The notes beneath the pieces were generated by a model. It made no database searches, was not told the DNA's origin, and saw only the letters and a program-made list of their open reading frames with translations. The position numbers and the translations under genes are program-made. DNA of 37,653 nt from Candidatus Alcyoniella australis (GTDB lineage Bacteria; Lernaellota; Lernaellaia; JAVCCG01; Alcyoniellaceae), in assembly GCA_030765605.1 (NCBI GenBank), contig JAVCCG010000063.1:1-37653 (forward strand), in the 5' to 3' direction. Below, in pieces: positions 16,778 through 23,722 of this stretch (the first letter of the stretch is position 1; the number at the start of each line of letters is the position of its first letter).

Positions 16778-17860
16778 CTACCCCGTAATCTCGAACGGCG
16801 TGGGGATAAACGTCAGCACGAACAACACAAGACAGGCTGCGGCGAGCAGCTTGTTGCGCAGGTTCGGCGGGCGCTGCAGGTCGACGGTCGAAGGGTGGTC
16901 CAGGCGCACCATTGCCACGATCATCGACCACACCACCCAGTTGTTGGTCGAGGAGAAGCTCTCGCCGAACATCGCGGCGACCACGAACGCCGCGGCCGCG
17001 ATCAGGTAGATCCTTCGCAGCCGGCGCGCGGCCGCAACCTTGCCCGCCGGCTGCAGGGCCAGGGCCAGAGCGGCGGCGCAGACCAGGGTGCCCAGCAGCA
17101 GGTGCCAGACCGAGACAAAGGCCGGATCGCCGAACACGCCCCACAACGCCAGCCCGACGAAGGTCAGACGGCTGATCTTGGCGTGATGCTTGCCCAGCAC
17201 GCCGTAGACCACGTGTCCGCCGTCGAGCTGCCCGGCGGGGAACAGGTTGAGGTTGGTCACGAACAGCCCGATCCAGCCGGCAAAGGCCACCGGGTGAAGG
17301 TAGACCGTATAGCCCGCGGGCGGCGTGCCGAGGATCGCATCGGTCAGATACTTAATCAGCAGGCTGTCGCCGAGCATGAACTGCGTGCCCGCCGCATCGG
17401 GTTCGATGCTGCTTAGCGCCAGGCCCACGGCCAACAGCGGCACGGCCACAACCGCGCCGGCCAGCGGACCGGCCGCGCCGATGCGCAGCAGCACCGAGCG
17501 GTCGCGCACGGCCGAGCGCATGCGGATCACCGCGCCGAAGGTTCCGACCAGCGGCGGCCCGGGGATGAACAGCGGCAGGGTCGAACGCACGCTGTTGCGG
17601 CGCGCCAGCAGGTAGTGCCCCAGCTCGTGGGTGCCCAGGATCGCCAGCAGCGTAGCGGCGAACGGCCAGCCGTGCAGCAGCCGGCCGGGCTCTCCGGCGT
17701 TGATGCTGCCAGCGTAAAGCGTGGTGATTACCGTGGCGCAAAGCAACAGCAGAGCGGTCGAGGGTCGATCGAACGCGGCCGAACTACGGGCCTTGATTCT
17801 CAGACCTAGCCGGCGGTGTTGTCCCGATTGCGGCTGTGGTGGAAGCGACGGGTTGCTCAA
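16778..17860 (-). CDS. M50 (site-2 protease family) membrane metalloprotease
   Basis: The 360-residue polytopic protein has zinc motif HELGH (78-82) in a membrane segment and the third-ligand motif NLFPAGQLDGGH (205-216). Both are complete, so it is probably active. The family cleaves transmembrane substrates, often anti-sigma factors; no partner is evident here. No PDZ or CBS domain is seen. The long frame begins with TTG at 17860, 22 nt after the dksA-like stop, without a good ribosome site and with no ATG nearby, so the start is uncertain by about 20 residues. It is the last gene of a minus-strand unit. Confidence 0.85.
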   Translation of the reverse strand: MSNPSLPPQPQSGQHRRLGLRIKARSSAAFDRPSTALLLLCATVITTLYAGSINAGEPGRLLHGWPFAATLLAILGTHELGHYLLARRNSVRSTLPLFIPGPPLVGTFGAVIRMRSAVRDRSVLLRIGAAGPLAGAVVAVPLLAVGLALSSIEPDAAGTQFMLGDSLLIKYLTDAILGTPPAGYTVYLHPVAFAGWIGLFVTNLNLFPAGQLDGGHVVYGVLGKHHAKISRLTFVGLALWGVFGDPAFVSVWHLLLGTLVCAAALALALQPAGKVAAARRLRRIYLIAAAAFVVAAMFGESFSSTNNWVVWSMIVAMVRLDHPSTVDLQRPPNLRNKLLAAACLVLFVLTFIPTPFEITG

Positions 17861-17882
17861 GGAAGGACGCTCGATGCGCGGG

Positions 17883-18254
17883 TCATTCGCGGAAGGCTCG
17901 TTCCTTTTTCTCCTGCTCCTGCTTGCAGTTGATGCACAGCGTGGCCACCGGTCGCGCCATCAGCCGCTTGGTGGCGATATCCTCGCCGCAGGCCGCGCAC
18001 ACGCCGTAGGTGCCGTCCTCGATCTGCTTGAGGGCCTTTTCGACTTTGTTCAGCAGCATGCCCTCGCGGTCGCGGATGCGCAGGTTCAGGTTCTGATCGA
18101 TCTCGTCGGTGGCGACGTCGACCTCGTCCCCCTCGGGCTCGTCGATGATCCGCCTGCTGTGCATTTGGTCGCGCGTCTCGGTGGCGCCCTGAATCAGGCC
18201 CTCGCGTCGTTTGAGGAGAATATTGCGGAGCTTATCAAGGTCTCTTTTTCTCAT
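17883..18254 (-). CDS. DksA/TraR family zinc-finger protein
   Basis: The 123-residue protein has a helical N-terminal region with acidic residues (DEVDVATDEIDQ, 43-54) and a four-cysteine zinc finger at Cys86, Cys89, Cys107 and Cys110 (CAAC...CINC). DksA-type proteins bind RNA polymerase through the secondary channel and work with ppGpp. Length and layout match small DksA-like proteins of deltaproteobacteria. AAGGA lies 8 nt before the ATG at 18254, and the upstream gene stops 4 nt before the ATG. Whether it is the true DksA or a paralogue cannot be judged. Confidence 0.88.
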   Translation of the reverse strand: MRKRDLDKLRNILLKRREGLIQGATETRDQMHSRRIIDEPEGDEVDVATDEIDQNLNLRIRDREGMLLNKVEKALKQIEDGTYGVCAACGEDIATKRLMARPVATLCINCKQEQEKKERAFRE

Positions 18255-18258
18255 GGCG

Positions 18259-18561
18259 TCATCCTTCGATCGCGCGGGCGAGAAACTCGCGCAGCGCCGG
18301 CGAAATGTAGACCCGCTCCAGGTCCAGGCGGCCCAGCTCCCTGCGAAGCACGCCCAGTCGAGCGGAGATCGGCAGTCGGCGGTCGACCAGCAGCAAACGT
18401 TCTCCGCGCCAAGTGCCCAGCGCCCCTGTCCGCGGTCCGTCCTCGGCGATCGTCTCGTAGCTGACCCTTACTCCCAGGCGTTCAGCCAGACCCTCGAGCT
18501 GCCCCAGCAGCCGAGCGTCGCGGCTTGACGAATCGGCGGTACGCAACCTTGCCACCATCAT
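18259..18561 (-). CDS. Small conserved protein of unknown function
   Basis: About 100 residues with no domain I can name with confidence. The pattern is LGQLEGLAERLGVRVSYE, then a strand-rich middle ending LLLVDRRLP, then LGVLRRELGRLDLERVYISPALREFL. I recall similar small proteins beside dksA-like genes in deltaproteobacteria. A longer frame starts with TTG at 18600; the tandem ATGs at 18561 and 18558 are preferred because a promoter (18566-18596) would start transcription almost at the ATG. It precedes the DksA-like gene by 4 nt. Confidence 0.6.
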   Translation of the reverse strand: MMVARLRTADSSSRDARLLGQLEGLAERLGVRVSYETIAEDGPRTGALGTWRGERLLLVDRRLPISARLGVLRRELGRLDLERVYISPALREFLARAIEG

Positions 18562-18565
18562 CGAC

Positions 18566-18596
18566 AGCTTAGCATCGTAACGTATGTCCGTGTCAA
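18566..18596 (-). promoter_or_regulatory. Candidate promoter giving a near-leaderless mRNA
   Basis: On the minus strand TTGACA (18596-18591), 19-nt spacer, TGC-TAAGCT (core 18571-18566). The expected start falls at or beside the ATGs at 18561 and 18558. The spacer is longer than ideal; the extended -10 TGC may compensate. Confidence 0.3.
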
Positions 18597-18617
18597 ACAA
18601 GGGAGCGCCCAGGCCGC

Positions 18618-19925
18618 CTAGCGCGCGTCTTTGGCGCAGCGGAAGCCCAGGCAGAATGTCTTAAACGACTCGTTGTCAACCACCAGAAGCGCGTTGACCG
18701 TGACCAACTGCGAGCTCAGGACATAGCTGCCGCCCTTGAACATGAACGGTCCGCCGTCGTTGCCGACCGTGGGCTTGATCCACTCCGAGACGTTGCCCAC
18801 CATGTCCAGACAGCCGTAAGGCGAACGGCCCTCGGGAAAGGCGTCCACCGGCGTTACCGTTCCGCGACCGGTTTCGAGGCTGTTGCAGCGTCCGGACCTG
18901 AACTGGTCGCCCCAGGGGTAGGTCCGACCGTCGCTCCCCGCCGCGGCCAGCTCCCACTCGGCCTGGGTGAGCAGGCGCTTGCCCGACCAGGCGAGGTAGG
19001 CTGAGACGTCGTCCATGCTGATCCAGACCACGGGGCAGCGATCCTTGCCCGAGAGGAAGCGATCACGGTCGAGCCAGTCCTCGGGGATCCGGTGATTGGT
19101 GGCCGTTAGGAACTCGCGATAGCGCTCGTAGGTCACCGGCTCGTAGTCGATCAGGAACGGCGCGACCTGTAGAGCTTTGCCCTGGGCGTTTCGGCTCAGC
19201 TTCCCGCCGGGCACGTAAACCATTCCCGCGGGAACTTTCAGACCGTCGGGCGGCGGCGCTACGATCGGTGGCGGTTGCTGCGGCTGGCGGATCTCGACCG
19301 GCTTTGCCGCGGGTCGTTCGACGGGCTGTGCTGCTGGCTTGGCTGCGGCCGGTCTCAGCGGCTGCGGGACCGGTCGCGGCTTGTCCAGAGGTTTGGATAC
19401 CGGCCGCGGCAGCGGTTTGACATCGGCTGTAGGCTCGACCTTGACCTCGGACTTGGGCTTGGCCGCCTTGGGCTGCGCAGCCCGCCGGGCTTTGTCCTTG
19501 GCTTGTTCAGCCGCCTGGGCCTTGGCCTTGGCCTCGACCTTAGCCTTGAGCTCTGCTGGAGGCTCGATCTTCTCCGGCGGCTGCTGCTTGAACAGATGGC
19601 CGCAACCCGGGCAGAATTTCGCCTCGTTGCTTACTTTACGACCGCACTCGGGACAGGAGACGATCGTGCGTTTGCGCGGTGCGAATTTCTTCGGGTCGTA
19701 GCGCGACTTGGTTTGCGGGATGCCCTCTGGGGATTCTTTCTTGCTGCCCAGGCTTTTCTCGATCTCGTCTTGGAACAGGTGCCCGCAACGCGAGCAGAAG
19801 ATCGCCTGGAGTACGCCCTGGAATCCGCAGGCCGGACACAGTTTGGGCAACGCGGACTTACAGCGGCGACACTGTTTCGCGGTATCGAAGTTGGCCGCGT
19901 GGCATTGAGTACAAGTAATCGTCAT
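18618..19925 (-). CDS. Zinc-ribbon protein with FGE-sulfatase-like domain, catalytic cysteines missing
   Basis: The 435-residue protein starts with three four-cysteine zinc ribbons: Cys5/8/19/22, Cys30/33/44/47 and Cys91/94/105/108. A Lys/Ala/Pro-rich linker (about 115-230) follows, then a formylglycine-generating-enzyme-type domain (about 235-435) with KRLLTQAEWELAAAG, YPWGD, DMVGNVSEW, FKGGSY and LGFRCA. In sulfatase-activating enzymes two cysteines follow GGSY; here that segment is GGSYVLSSQLV with none. It is therefore probably a structural or binding member of the family. No signal peptide is present, so it is cytosolic. It is likely the first gene of the unit leading to dksA and M50. 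Confidence 0.85.
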   Translation of the reverse strand: MTITCTQCHAANFDTAKQCRRCKSALPKLCPACGFQGVLQAIFCSRCGHLFQDEIEKSLGSKKESPEGIPQTKSRYDPKKFAPRKRTIVSCPECGRKVSNEAKFCPGCGHLFKQQPPEKIEPPAELKAKVEAKAKAQAAEQAKDKARRAAQPKAAKPKSEVKVEPTADVKPLPRPVSKPLDKPRPVPQPLRPAAAKPAAQPVERPAAKPVEIRQPQQPPPIVAPPPDGLKVPAGMVYVPGGKLSRNAQGKALQVAPFLIDYEPVTYERYREFLTATNHRIPEDWLDRDRFLSGKDRCPVVWISMDDVSAYLAWSGKRLLTQAEWELAAAGSDGRTYPWGDQFRSGRCNSLETGRGTVTPVDAFPEGRSPYGCLDMVGNVSEWIKPTVGNDGGPFMFKGGSYVLSSQLVTVNALLVVDNESFKTFCLGFRCAKDAR

Positions 19926-20000
19926 CGTAGTGCTTCAGCCCTATGTTACCCAAGGGGCGGGCCCCGCGCAATCGATAGCTATTACCGGATGTAACGCGCG

Positions 20001-20012
20001 GATAATATTATC
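20001..20012. promoter_or_regulatory. 12-nt perfect palindrome, possible operator
   Basis: GATAATATTATC is its own reverse complement. It lies in the divergent region between the FGE-like gene (starts 19925) and the RHH regulator (starts 20158). It is AT-rich in a GC-rich genome, so a binding site is plausible, but no second copy was seen. Confidence 0.3.
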
Positions 20013-20042
20013 AACATTATTCCCCTCCCCAACCTTACCTTC

Positions 20043-20106
20043 GTCGCGGAGAGCATGAACCACAAGCATGGTTGCTCGCGTGCCATGCGGGCACCTCAAA
20101 GCTGCC
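20043..20106 (+). repeat. CMA-hairpin element, copy D (imperfect)
   Basis: The arm is shortened to 46 nt (20043-20088) and ends TGCTCGCGTGCCATGC. The hairpin is GGCACCT-CAA-AGCTGCC (20090-20106) with one C-C mismatch. AACCA and TGGTT within the arm can pair. This copy lies in a divergent intergenic region and does not follow a gene end. Confidence 0.55.
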
Positions 20107-20123
20107 ACCTCCCCCGCTTTATG

Positions 20124-20151
20124 TTGACAATGTATTGCGTTGTATTACAAT
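20124..20151 (+). promoter_or_regulatory. Strong promoter with overlapping operator-like palindrome; leaderless start
   Basis: TTGACA (20124-20129), 16-nt spacer, TACAAT (20146-20151). Counting seven bases from the -10 end puts +1 at 20158, the A of the ATG, so the mRNA is probably leaderless. The palindrome TTGTA-T-TACAA (20140-20150) covers the -10, and CAAT-GT-ATTG (20128-20137) covers the spacer. Both suit binding of a small dimeric repressor such as the RHH protein encoded next. Confidence 0.55.
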
Positions 20152-20157
20152 CCGTCC

Positions 20158-20574
20158 ATGAGCAAGCAACTCACGAAGCGACCTACAGCCAAACCCGTGT
20201 CCGAGCCCGAGCGCGAGCGCATGGACCGCGTGCTTCAGGCGCGGGTCTCGGAGTCGCTCTACCGCCAGTTGGCCGAACAGGCCGCGCGACTGCGGGTGCC
20301 GGTAAGCAACCTGGTTCGCAACATCCTCGAGGACTCCACGCGGTTCCTCGGGCACATCGTGGACGGCGGATTCGAGATCGTCCAGGCGCTGAACCAGCAT
20401 GCCAGCGAGGCCGAGCTCGACGCTGTGCTCGGCTGGCAACCGATGAGCGCCAACAAGCAGATGGAATGTGCGCACTGCGGCGCGACGATCGCCAAGGGCG
20501 ACGAGGCGCTGCTCAGCGTAGGCGCACCCGGCGGCCGCTCCTACGTGATCTGCAAGAAATGCAAGGAGGACTGA
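20158..20574 (+). CDS. RHH DNA-binding protein with C-terminal zinc ribbon
   Basis: The 138-residue protein combines a ribbon-helix-helix region at 25-59 (VLQARVSESLYRQLAEQA, then VPVSNLVRNILED) with a zinc ribbon at Cys104, Cys107, Cys132 and Cys135. RHH proteins bind palindromic DNA as dimers through the first strand. No partner toxin gene is adjacent, so a plain regulator is likelier than an antitoxin. No ribosome site precedes the ATG, in line with a leaderless transcript. Palindromes over its own -10 suggest autoregulation. The stop overlaps the next gene's ATG by one base, so it should be co-expressed with the lipase-like gene. Confidence 0.75.
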   Translation: MSKQLTKRPTAKPVSEPERERMDRVLQARVSESLYRQLAEQAARLRVPVSNLVRNILEDSTRFLGHIVDGGFEIVQALNQHASEAELDAVLGWQPMSANKQMECAHCGATIAKGDEALLSVGAPGGRSYVICKKCKED

Positions 20575-21320
20575 TGGACGCGATTTTGCAAGCCCAATCT
20601 GCGGCGCGCAAGGTCGGCTCGGGCCTGCGCGGAGTCCTGGCCAAGGTCAATCCCGACGTCTGGCGCGAGCTGGCCTGCGTCTCGTCCATGGCCTACACGC
20701 TGGTGATTCCCAAGCGCGAACGGGTGATCGCCCGCGACGACGACGGCCGCACGCCGGTGGTGCTGGTCCACGGCATGGGCGGCAATCGCGGCACCTGGAC
20801 CATGCTGCGCGCGTTTCTGCGCCTGACGGGCCATCGCCGAATCTACGCCATGGGCTACGAGGACGGCTCGGTCGAGGAGCTGGCCGAGCGGCTGACCGAG
20901 TTCGTCGAGTCGGTGCGCGAGGTCACCGGCGAGGACCAGGTCGACGTGGTGGCGCACTCCCTGGGCGGGCTGATCACGCGTTACGCGATTCAGCGGCTGG
21001 GCATGGACGGCCACGTGCGCAAGCTGATCACCCTGGCCACGCCGCATCAGGGGAGCTACACCGCGGAGTACGCGGACACCGTGCAGACCCGGCAGCTGCG
21101 GCCGGGCAACCCGCTGCTCAAGGATCTCAACTCCGACGACTGGTCGCGCTACTCAACGCCCCTGATCTGTATCTGCTCGGACCGCGACGTATACGTGGTG
21201 CCCAACGAGCTGATGCGCCATCCCCAGGGTGAGAACCTGTTCGTGCCCAACCTGGCGCACACCCAATATTTAATCTCGCCCGCGGTCTTCCGTCTGGTGG
21301 CCCAATCCCTGGCGCAGTAG
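20574..21320 (+). CDS. Alpha/beta hydrolase, lipase-like
   Basis: The 248-residue protein has the oxyanion-hole motif VVLVHGMGGNRGTW (62-75) and nucleophile Ser129 in VVAHSLGGL (125-133). A likely acid lies near SDRD (about 200-203) and a His near LAHTQYL (about 234). This matches triacylglycerol-lipase/PGAP1-type hydrolases acting on lipid esters. No signal peptide is seen, so it is probably cytosolic. The ATG shares a base with the upstream stop and has AAGGAGG 4 nt before it, far stronger than the start of the regulator gene. Confidence 0.82.
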   Translation: MDAILQAQSAARKVGSGLRGVLAKVNPDVWRELACVSSMAYTLVIPKRERVIARDDDGRTPVVLVHGMGGNRGTWTMLRAFLRLTGHRRIYAMGYEDGSVEELAERLTEFVESVREVTGEDQVDVVAHSLGGLITRYAIQRLGMDGHVRKLITLATPHQGSYTAEYADTVQTRQLRPGNPLLKDLNSDDWSRYSTPLICICSDRDVYVVPNELMRHPQGENLFVPNLAHTQYLISPAVFRLVAQSLAQ

Positions 21321-21368
21321 CTCGCGCGCGTCGTATTTTTCTCTGCGCTACCCGCCGTGGTAGCATCG

Positions 21369-21878
21369 ATGATCAACATGAAAGAACAGCTGCTTGCTCT
21401 TGCCGCCAAGACGGCGATCAACCATTACCCGCCCTATCGCGGATCGGGCGCCAGGGTAAGGCAAATCTCCCCGGATTTCCGACTGGTGGTCGTCGAACTG
21501 CCGCTGAACTTCCGCACCCGCAATCTGGTGGGCACGACCTTCGGCGGCAGCATGTATACTGCCGTGGATCCGATTTACATGATTATGTTTAAAAAGGTGC
21601 TGGGCGAGGATTACGTGGTCTGGGACAAGGCGGCCTCGATCAAATTTCTGCGCCCGGGCAAGACCACCCTGACAGCGCGTTTCGTGATCTTGCAACAGGA
21701 GTTGGAACAGATCAAGCAACTGATCGAGGACGGTAAGCCAATCCAGCGCACCTACCGCATCGAGCTTCGGGACGCATCCGGAACAAGCTGTGCGGAGGTC
21801 GAGAAACTACTGTACTTCAACAAACAGGATCCACAGCGCAAACAGCGTATTCGCTCATTGTTCAGCAGACTGTTCTGA
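21369..21878 (+). CDS. DUF4442 hotdog-fold protein (thioesterase-like)
   Basis: About 169 residues matching the DUF4442 branch of the hotdog superfamily: GTTFGGSMYTAVDPIYMI (GG-x-MY-x-x-D) and WDKAASIKFLRPGKTTL. These proteins resemble acyl-CoA thioesterases and often sit with fatty-acid genes, but activity is unproven. ATG at 21369 is used; ATG at 21378 and GTG at 21357 are alternatives, none with a strong ribosome site. It lies 48 nt after the lipase-like gene and 14 nt before the MBL gene, in one unit. Confidence 0.75.
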   Translation: MINMKEQLLALAAKTAINHYPPYRGSGARVRQISPDFRLVVVELPLNFRTRNLVGTTFGGSMYTAVDPIYMIMFKKVLGEDYVVWDKAASIKFLRPGKTTLTARFVILQQELEQIKQLIEDGKPIQRTYRIELRDASGTSCAEVEKLLYFNKQDPQRKQRIRSLFSRLF

Positions 21879-21892
21879 AGGGAGACCACTCC

Positions 21893-22882
21893 ATGTCGTA
21901 TCGCATCTCGCCGATCTGGTGGCCCCTGCTGGCCGCTGCCTCGCCCGCCCTGGCTCCGCTGATGGCCCTGCGCTACAAGCGCTACAGAGCCAACTGCACC
22001 CTGGCCGAAAAACAGAACCGAGAACGCCTGGCCCAGGCCGAGCCCCTCGATCTTCCGGCGCTTAAAACGCTGGAGCTCACCGCGCTCGTAGAACACGCCG
22101 TTGATCCGGGATTCAAGGGCGAGGCGGGGGTCAGCTATCTGCTGCGTAGCGATCGCGGATCGCTGCTGTTCGACGTGGGTTTCGGCGATCAGTACGGCAC
22201 ACTGGCGCACAACGTCGAGCGCCTCGGCCTGTCGTTGGACGACGCGGCGGCGCTGGTGATCTCGCATTTGCACCTGGATCACATGGGCGGCATGAAGGCC
22301 CAGCGCGCGGGTCGCGTGGCCGTGCCGCCGCGCATCGGCCTGCCGCCGGAGATCCCCTGCTTCGTGCCCGACGAGGTCGACGTGGGGACCATGGAAAAAC
22401 ATTTAGTGGATCGACCGCAACTGCTGGCCGCGGGCCTGGGCTCCACCGGCCCGCTGGCACGGCCGCTGTTCTTCCTGGGGATGTGTCAGGAGCAGGCCCT
22501 GGTGGCGCGCCTCGAAGGGCGCGGCCTGGCCGTGATCACCGGCTGCGGCCATCCGACCATCGAGCTGATTCTGCGGATGGTGCGCAAACTCAGCGACGAG
22601 CCGATCAAGCTGATCGCCGGCGGCCTGCACTTCCCGATCAGCGGCAGTCGCAACGCTCCGGCGGGCATCCAGTTGCAGAGCCTGGCCGGCACCGGGTATC
22701 CGCCCTGGCGCGCGATCAACGATCAGGACCTTTCGCGCACCATCGCCGCAATCAACGATGTGCAGCCCGAGCGCTTGCTGCTCTCGGCCCACGACACTTG
22801 CGACCGCTCGCTGGAGCGAATGCGCGTCGAGCTCAACGCCGAAGTCGAAGTGCTGCGCGCCGGAGCGAGCTACAAGATTTAA
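21893..22882 (+). CDS. MBL-fold metallo-hydrolase (COG1237-like)
   Basis: The 329-residue protein has a hydrophobic N-terminal segment (about 8-26) and a metallo-beta-lactamase fold with HLHLDH (His125, His127, Asp129, His130) and GCGHPTIELI near residue 220. The latter resembles the GCSH motif of the branch related to archaeal dihydropterin-ribofuranosyl-aminobenzene phosphate synthase. It is a probable metal-dependent hydrolase of unknown substrate, perhaps membrane-attached. AAGGGAG lies 8 nt before ATG. It ends the RHH-lipase-hotdog operon, and repeat copy E follows its stop by 15 nt. Confidence 0.82.
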   Translation: MSYRISPIWWPLLAAASPALAPLMALRYKRYRANCTLAEKQNRERLAQAEPLDLPALKTLELTALVEHAVDPGFKGEAGVSYLLRSDRGSLLFDVGFGDQYGTLAHNVERLGLSLDDAAALVISHLHLDHMGGMKAQRAGRVAVPPRIGLPPEIPCFVPDEVDVGTMEKHLVDRPQLLAAGLGSTGPLARPLFFLGMCQEQALVARLEGRGLAVITGCGHPTIELILRMVRKLSDEPIKLIAGGLHFPISGSRNAPAGIQLQSLAGTGYPPWRAINDQDLSRTIAAINDVQPERLLLSAHDTCDRSLERMRVELNAEVEVLRAGASYKI

Positions 22883-22897
22883 AACAGCGTGGCTCGC

Positions 22898-22964
22898 GGC
22901 AGCTTGGAGCTGCCACAAAACACGCGCAGTACGATGGTCGTAATCCAACGTGCCACTCCGCGTC
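22898..22964 (-). repeat. CMA-hairpin element, copy E (inverted)
   Basis: On the minus strand a 50-nt arm starting GACGCGG (22964 down to 22915) ends in CTGCGCGTGTTTTG and meets hairpin GGCAGCT-CCA-AGCTGCC (22914-22898). The hairpin lies 15 nt beyond the stop of the plus-strand MBL gene, so orientation flips together with the gene. The outer flank CTCCCCGATCTT is shared with copy B. Confidence 0.75.
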
Positions 22965-23013
22965 GAAAGATCGGGGAGAGTGCTGATGCCCCGGCGAGCA
23001 GGTGGGGTGGGCA

Positions 23014-23045
23014 GGCGGCGCCTGCATGTTCCATGCTGCGCCGCC
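23014..23045. repeat. Long hairpin-forming palindrome
   Basis: GGCGGCGC (23014-23021) pairs with GCGCCGCC (23038-23045), and after a small internal loop GCATG (23024-23028) pairs with CATGC (23032-23036) around a TTC loop. It is 13 bp of GC-rich stem without a following T-run on either strand. Confidence 0.5.
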
Positions 23046-23189
23046 GTCTCTCCTCCCCCGCGCTCGGCAAAGATCAGTTTGAGATTTTTCCTACTAAGCT
23101 CAAAGGCGATGCAATTGTGTGCGCGGGGGATTGATCAGCGGGTTCTCATCCGAAAATAGGGCAAAAAAAACCGTAATTGGCGAAGCCGG

Positions 23190-23255
23190 GCGGCTATGAG
23201 CCGCTGCAAGGCTCGCATATTTCCCGGATCGTTTAGCGTCGATCTATACCGCGTC
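23190..23255 (-). repeat. CMA-hairpin element, copy E2 (inverted)
   Basis: On the minus strand a 50-nt arm (23255-23206, starting GACGCGG, ending TGCGAGCCTTGC) precedes hairpin GCGGCT-CAT-AGCCGC (23204-23190). It stands head-to-head with copy F; the two share three bases at 23253-23255. Confidence 0.65.
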
Positions 23256-23321
23256 GCGGAGATTATCGTTGAGCCAAGAGTTTGGTCCGCTTGCGAGTTT
23301 TGCCCCCGGCTCCAAGCCGGG
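23253..23321 (+). repeat. CMA-hairpin element, copy F
   Basis: A 51-nt arm (23253-23303, ending TTGCGAGTTTTGC) and hairpin CCCGGCT-CCA-AGCCGGG (23305-23321). The stem sequence differs strongly from copies A and C but pairs fully. Its right edge is the point where homology of the O-methyltransferase remnant stops. Confidence 0.7.
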
Positions 23322-23555
23322 CAACGCCTTGGCGATCCAATAGGCCGAGTAGCCAAAGCCCGATCCCAGCTCGAGCACGTTGCGCGCGCCGCCGAGCTTG
23401 ACCAGCATGTGCAACAGCATGCCCACCTGCGGCCCGACGATCGGGAAGTCGCGTTGCGCGGCCAACCGTTCCATCTCTAAAAGCGGCGGATCGGCACTCT
23501 GCCGCTGGGAATCGATGTACTCCTCGATTCGCGGATCGACCGGAATTACGTCCAC
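23319..23555 (-). pseudogene. O-methyltransferase, 3' part lost at repeat copy F
   Basis: About 79 residues match the start of a SAM-dependent O-methyltransferase (PF01596 type): PPLLEMERLAAQ, DFPIVGPQVGMLLHML and the SAM-binding motif I VLELGSGFGYSAYWIAKALP. The family is about 200-220 residues. After Pro79 the frame continues only through repeat copy F to a stop at 23244, so motifs II and III and the C-terminal half are gone. It starts with GTG at 23555, 2 nt after the wrbA remnant stop, which points to a former two-gene operon. It is not expected to be functional. Confidence 0.75.
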
Positions 23556-23557
23556 GA

Positions 23558-23722
23558 TCAGCCCACGAGCTTGCGCGTTATCCGGGCCACGTGTTCGCCC
23601 TGGAAACGCGCGATGCGCAACTCGTTCTCGCTGGGCGAACGCGAGCCGTCGGCCCCAGCCACGGTCGATGCGCCGTAGGGACCGCCGCCCGAGATCTCGC
23701 CGCTCTCCATCAAGTCCGCCTC
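23558..23722 (-). pseudogene. wrbA: C-terminal remnant of a WrbA-type NAD(P)H:quinone oxidoreductase
   Basis: Translation on the minus strand ends [17 protein letters not shown], then [17 protein letters not shown] and KLVG before a TGA at 23560-23558. This is the characteristic C-terminus of flavodoxin-like WrbA. Only about 55 of the usual 200 residues remain. An in-frame TAA at 23734-23732 lies just upstream, and no earlier part of the protein is found, so the 5' three quarters are lost. The frame is otherwise intact, which suggests a recent deletion. Confidence 0.8.

Larger units (their letters stand above)
22883..23243. other. Gene-free region with repeats and a long hairpin
   Basis: No supported gene. 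It holds repeat copy E (22898-22964), a long imperfect palindrome (23014-23045) and most of copy E2 (23190-23255). CCCCGGCGAGC near 22988 also follows the hairpin of copy A, so parts of this region are further repeat modules. I could not recognise any coding remnant in 23050-23185. Confidence 0.55.

Noticed and set aside
20158-20574. Antitoxin of a toxin-antitoxin pair
   Set aside because: The downstream gene is a full-size lipase-like hydrolase, not a toxin of any family I recognise.
23050-23185. Decayed gene between the two inverted repeat copies
   Set aside because: Short frames here show no recognisable motif; left as unexplained sequence.
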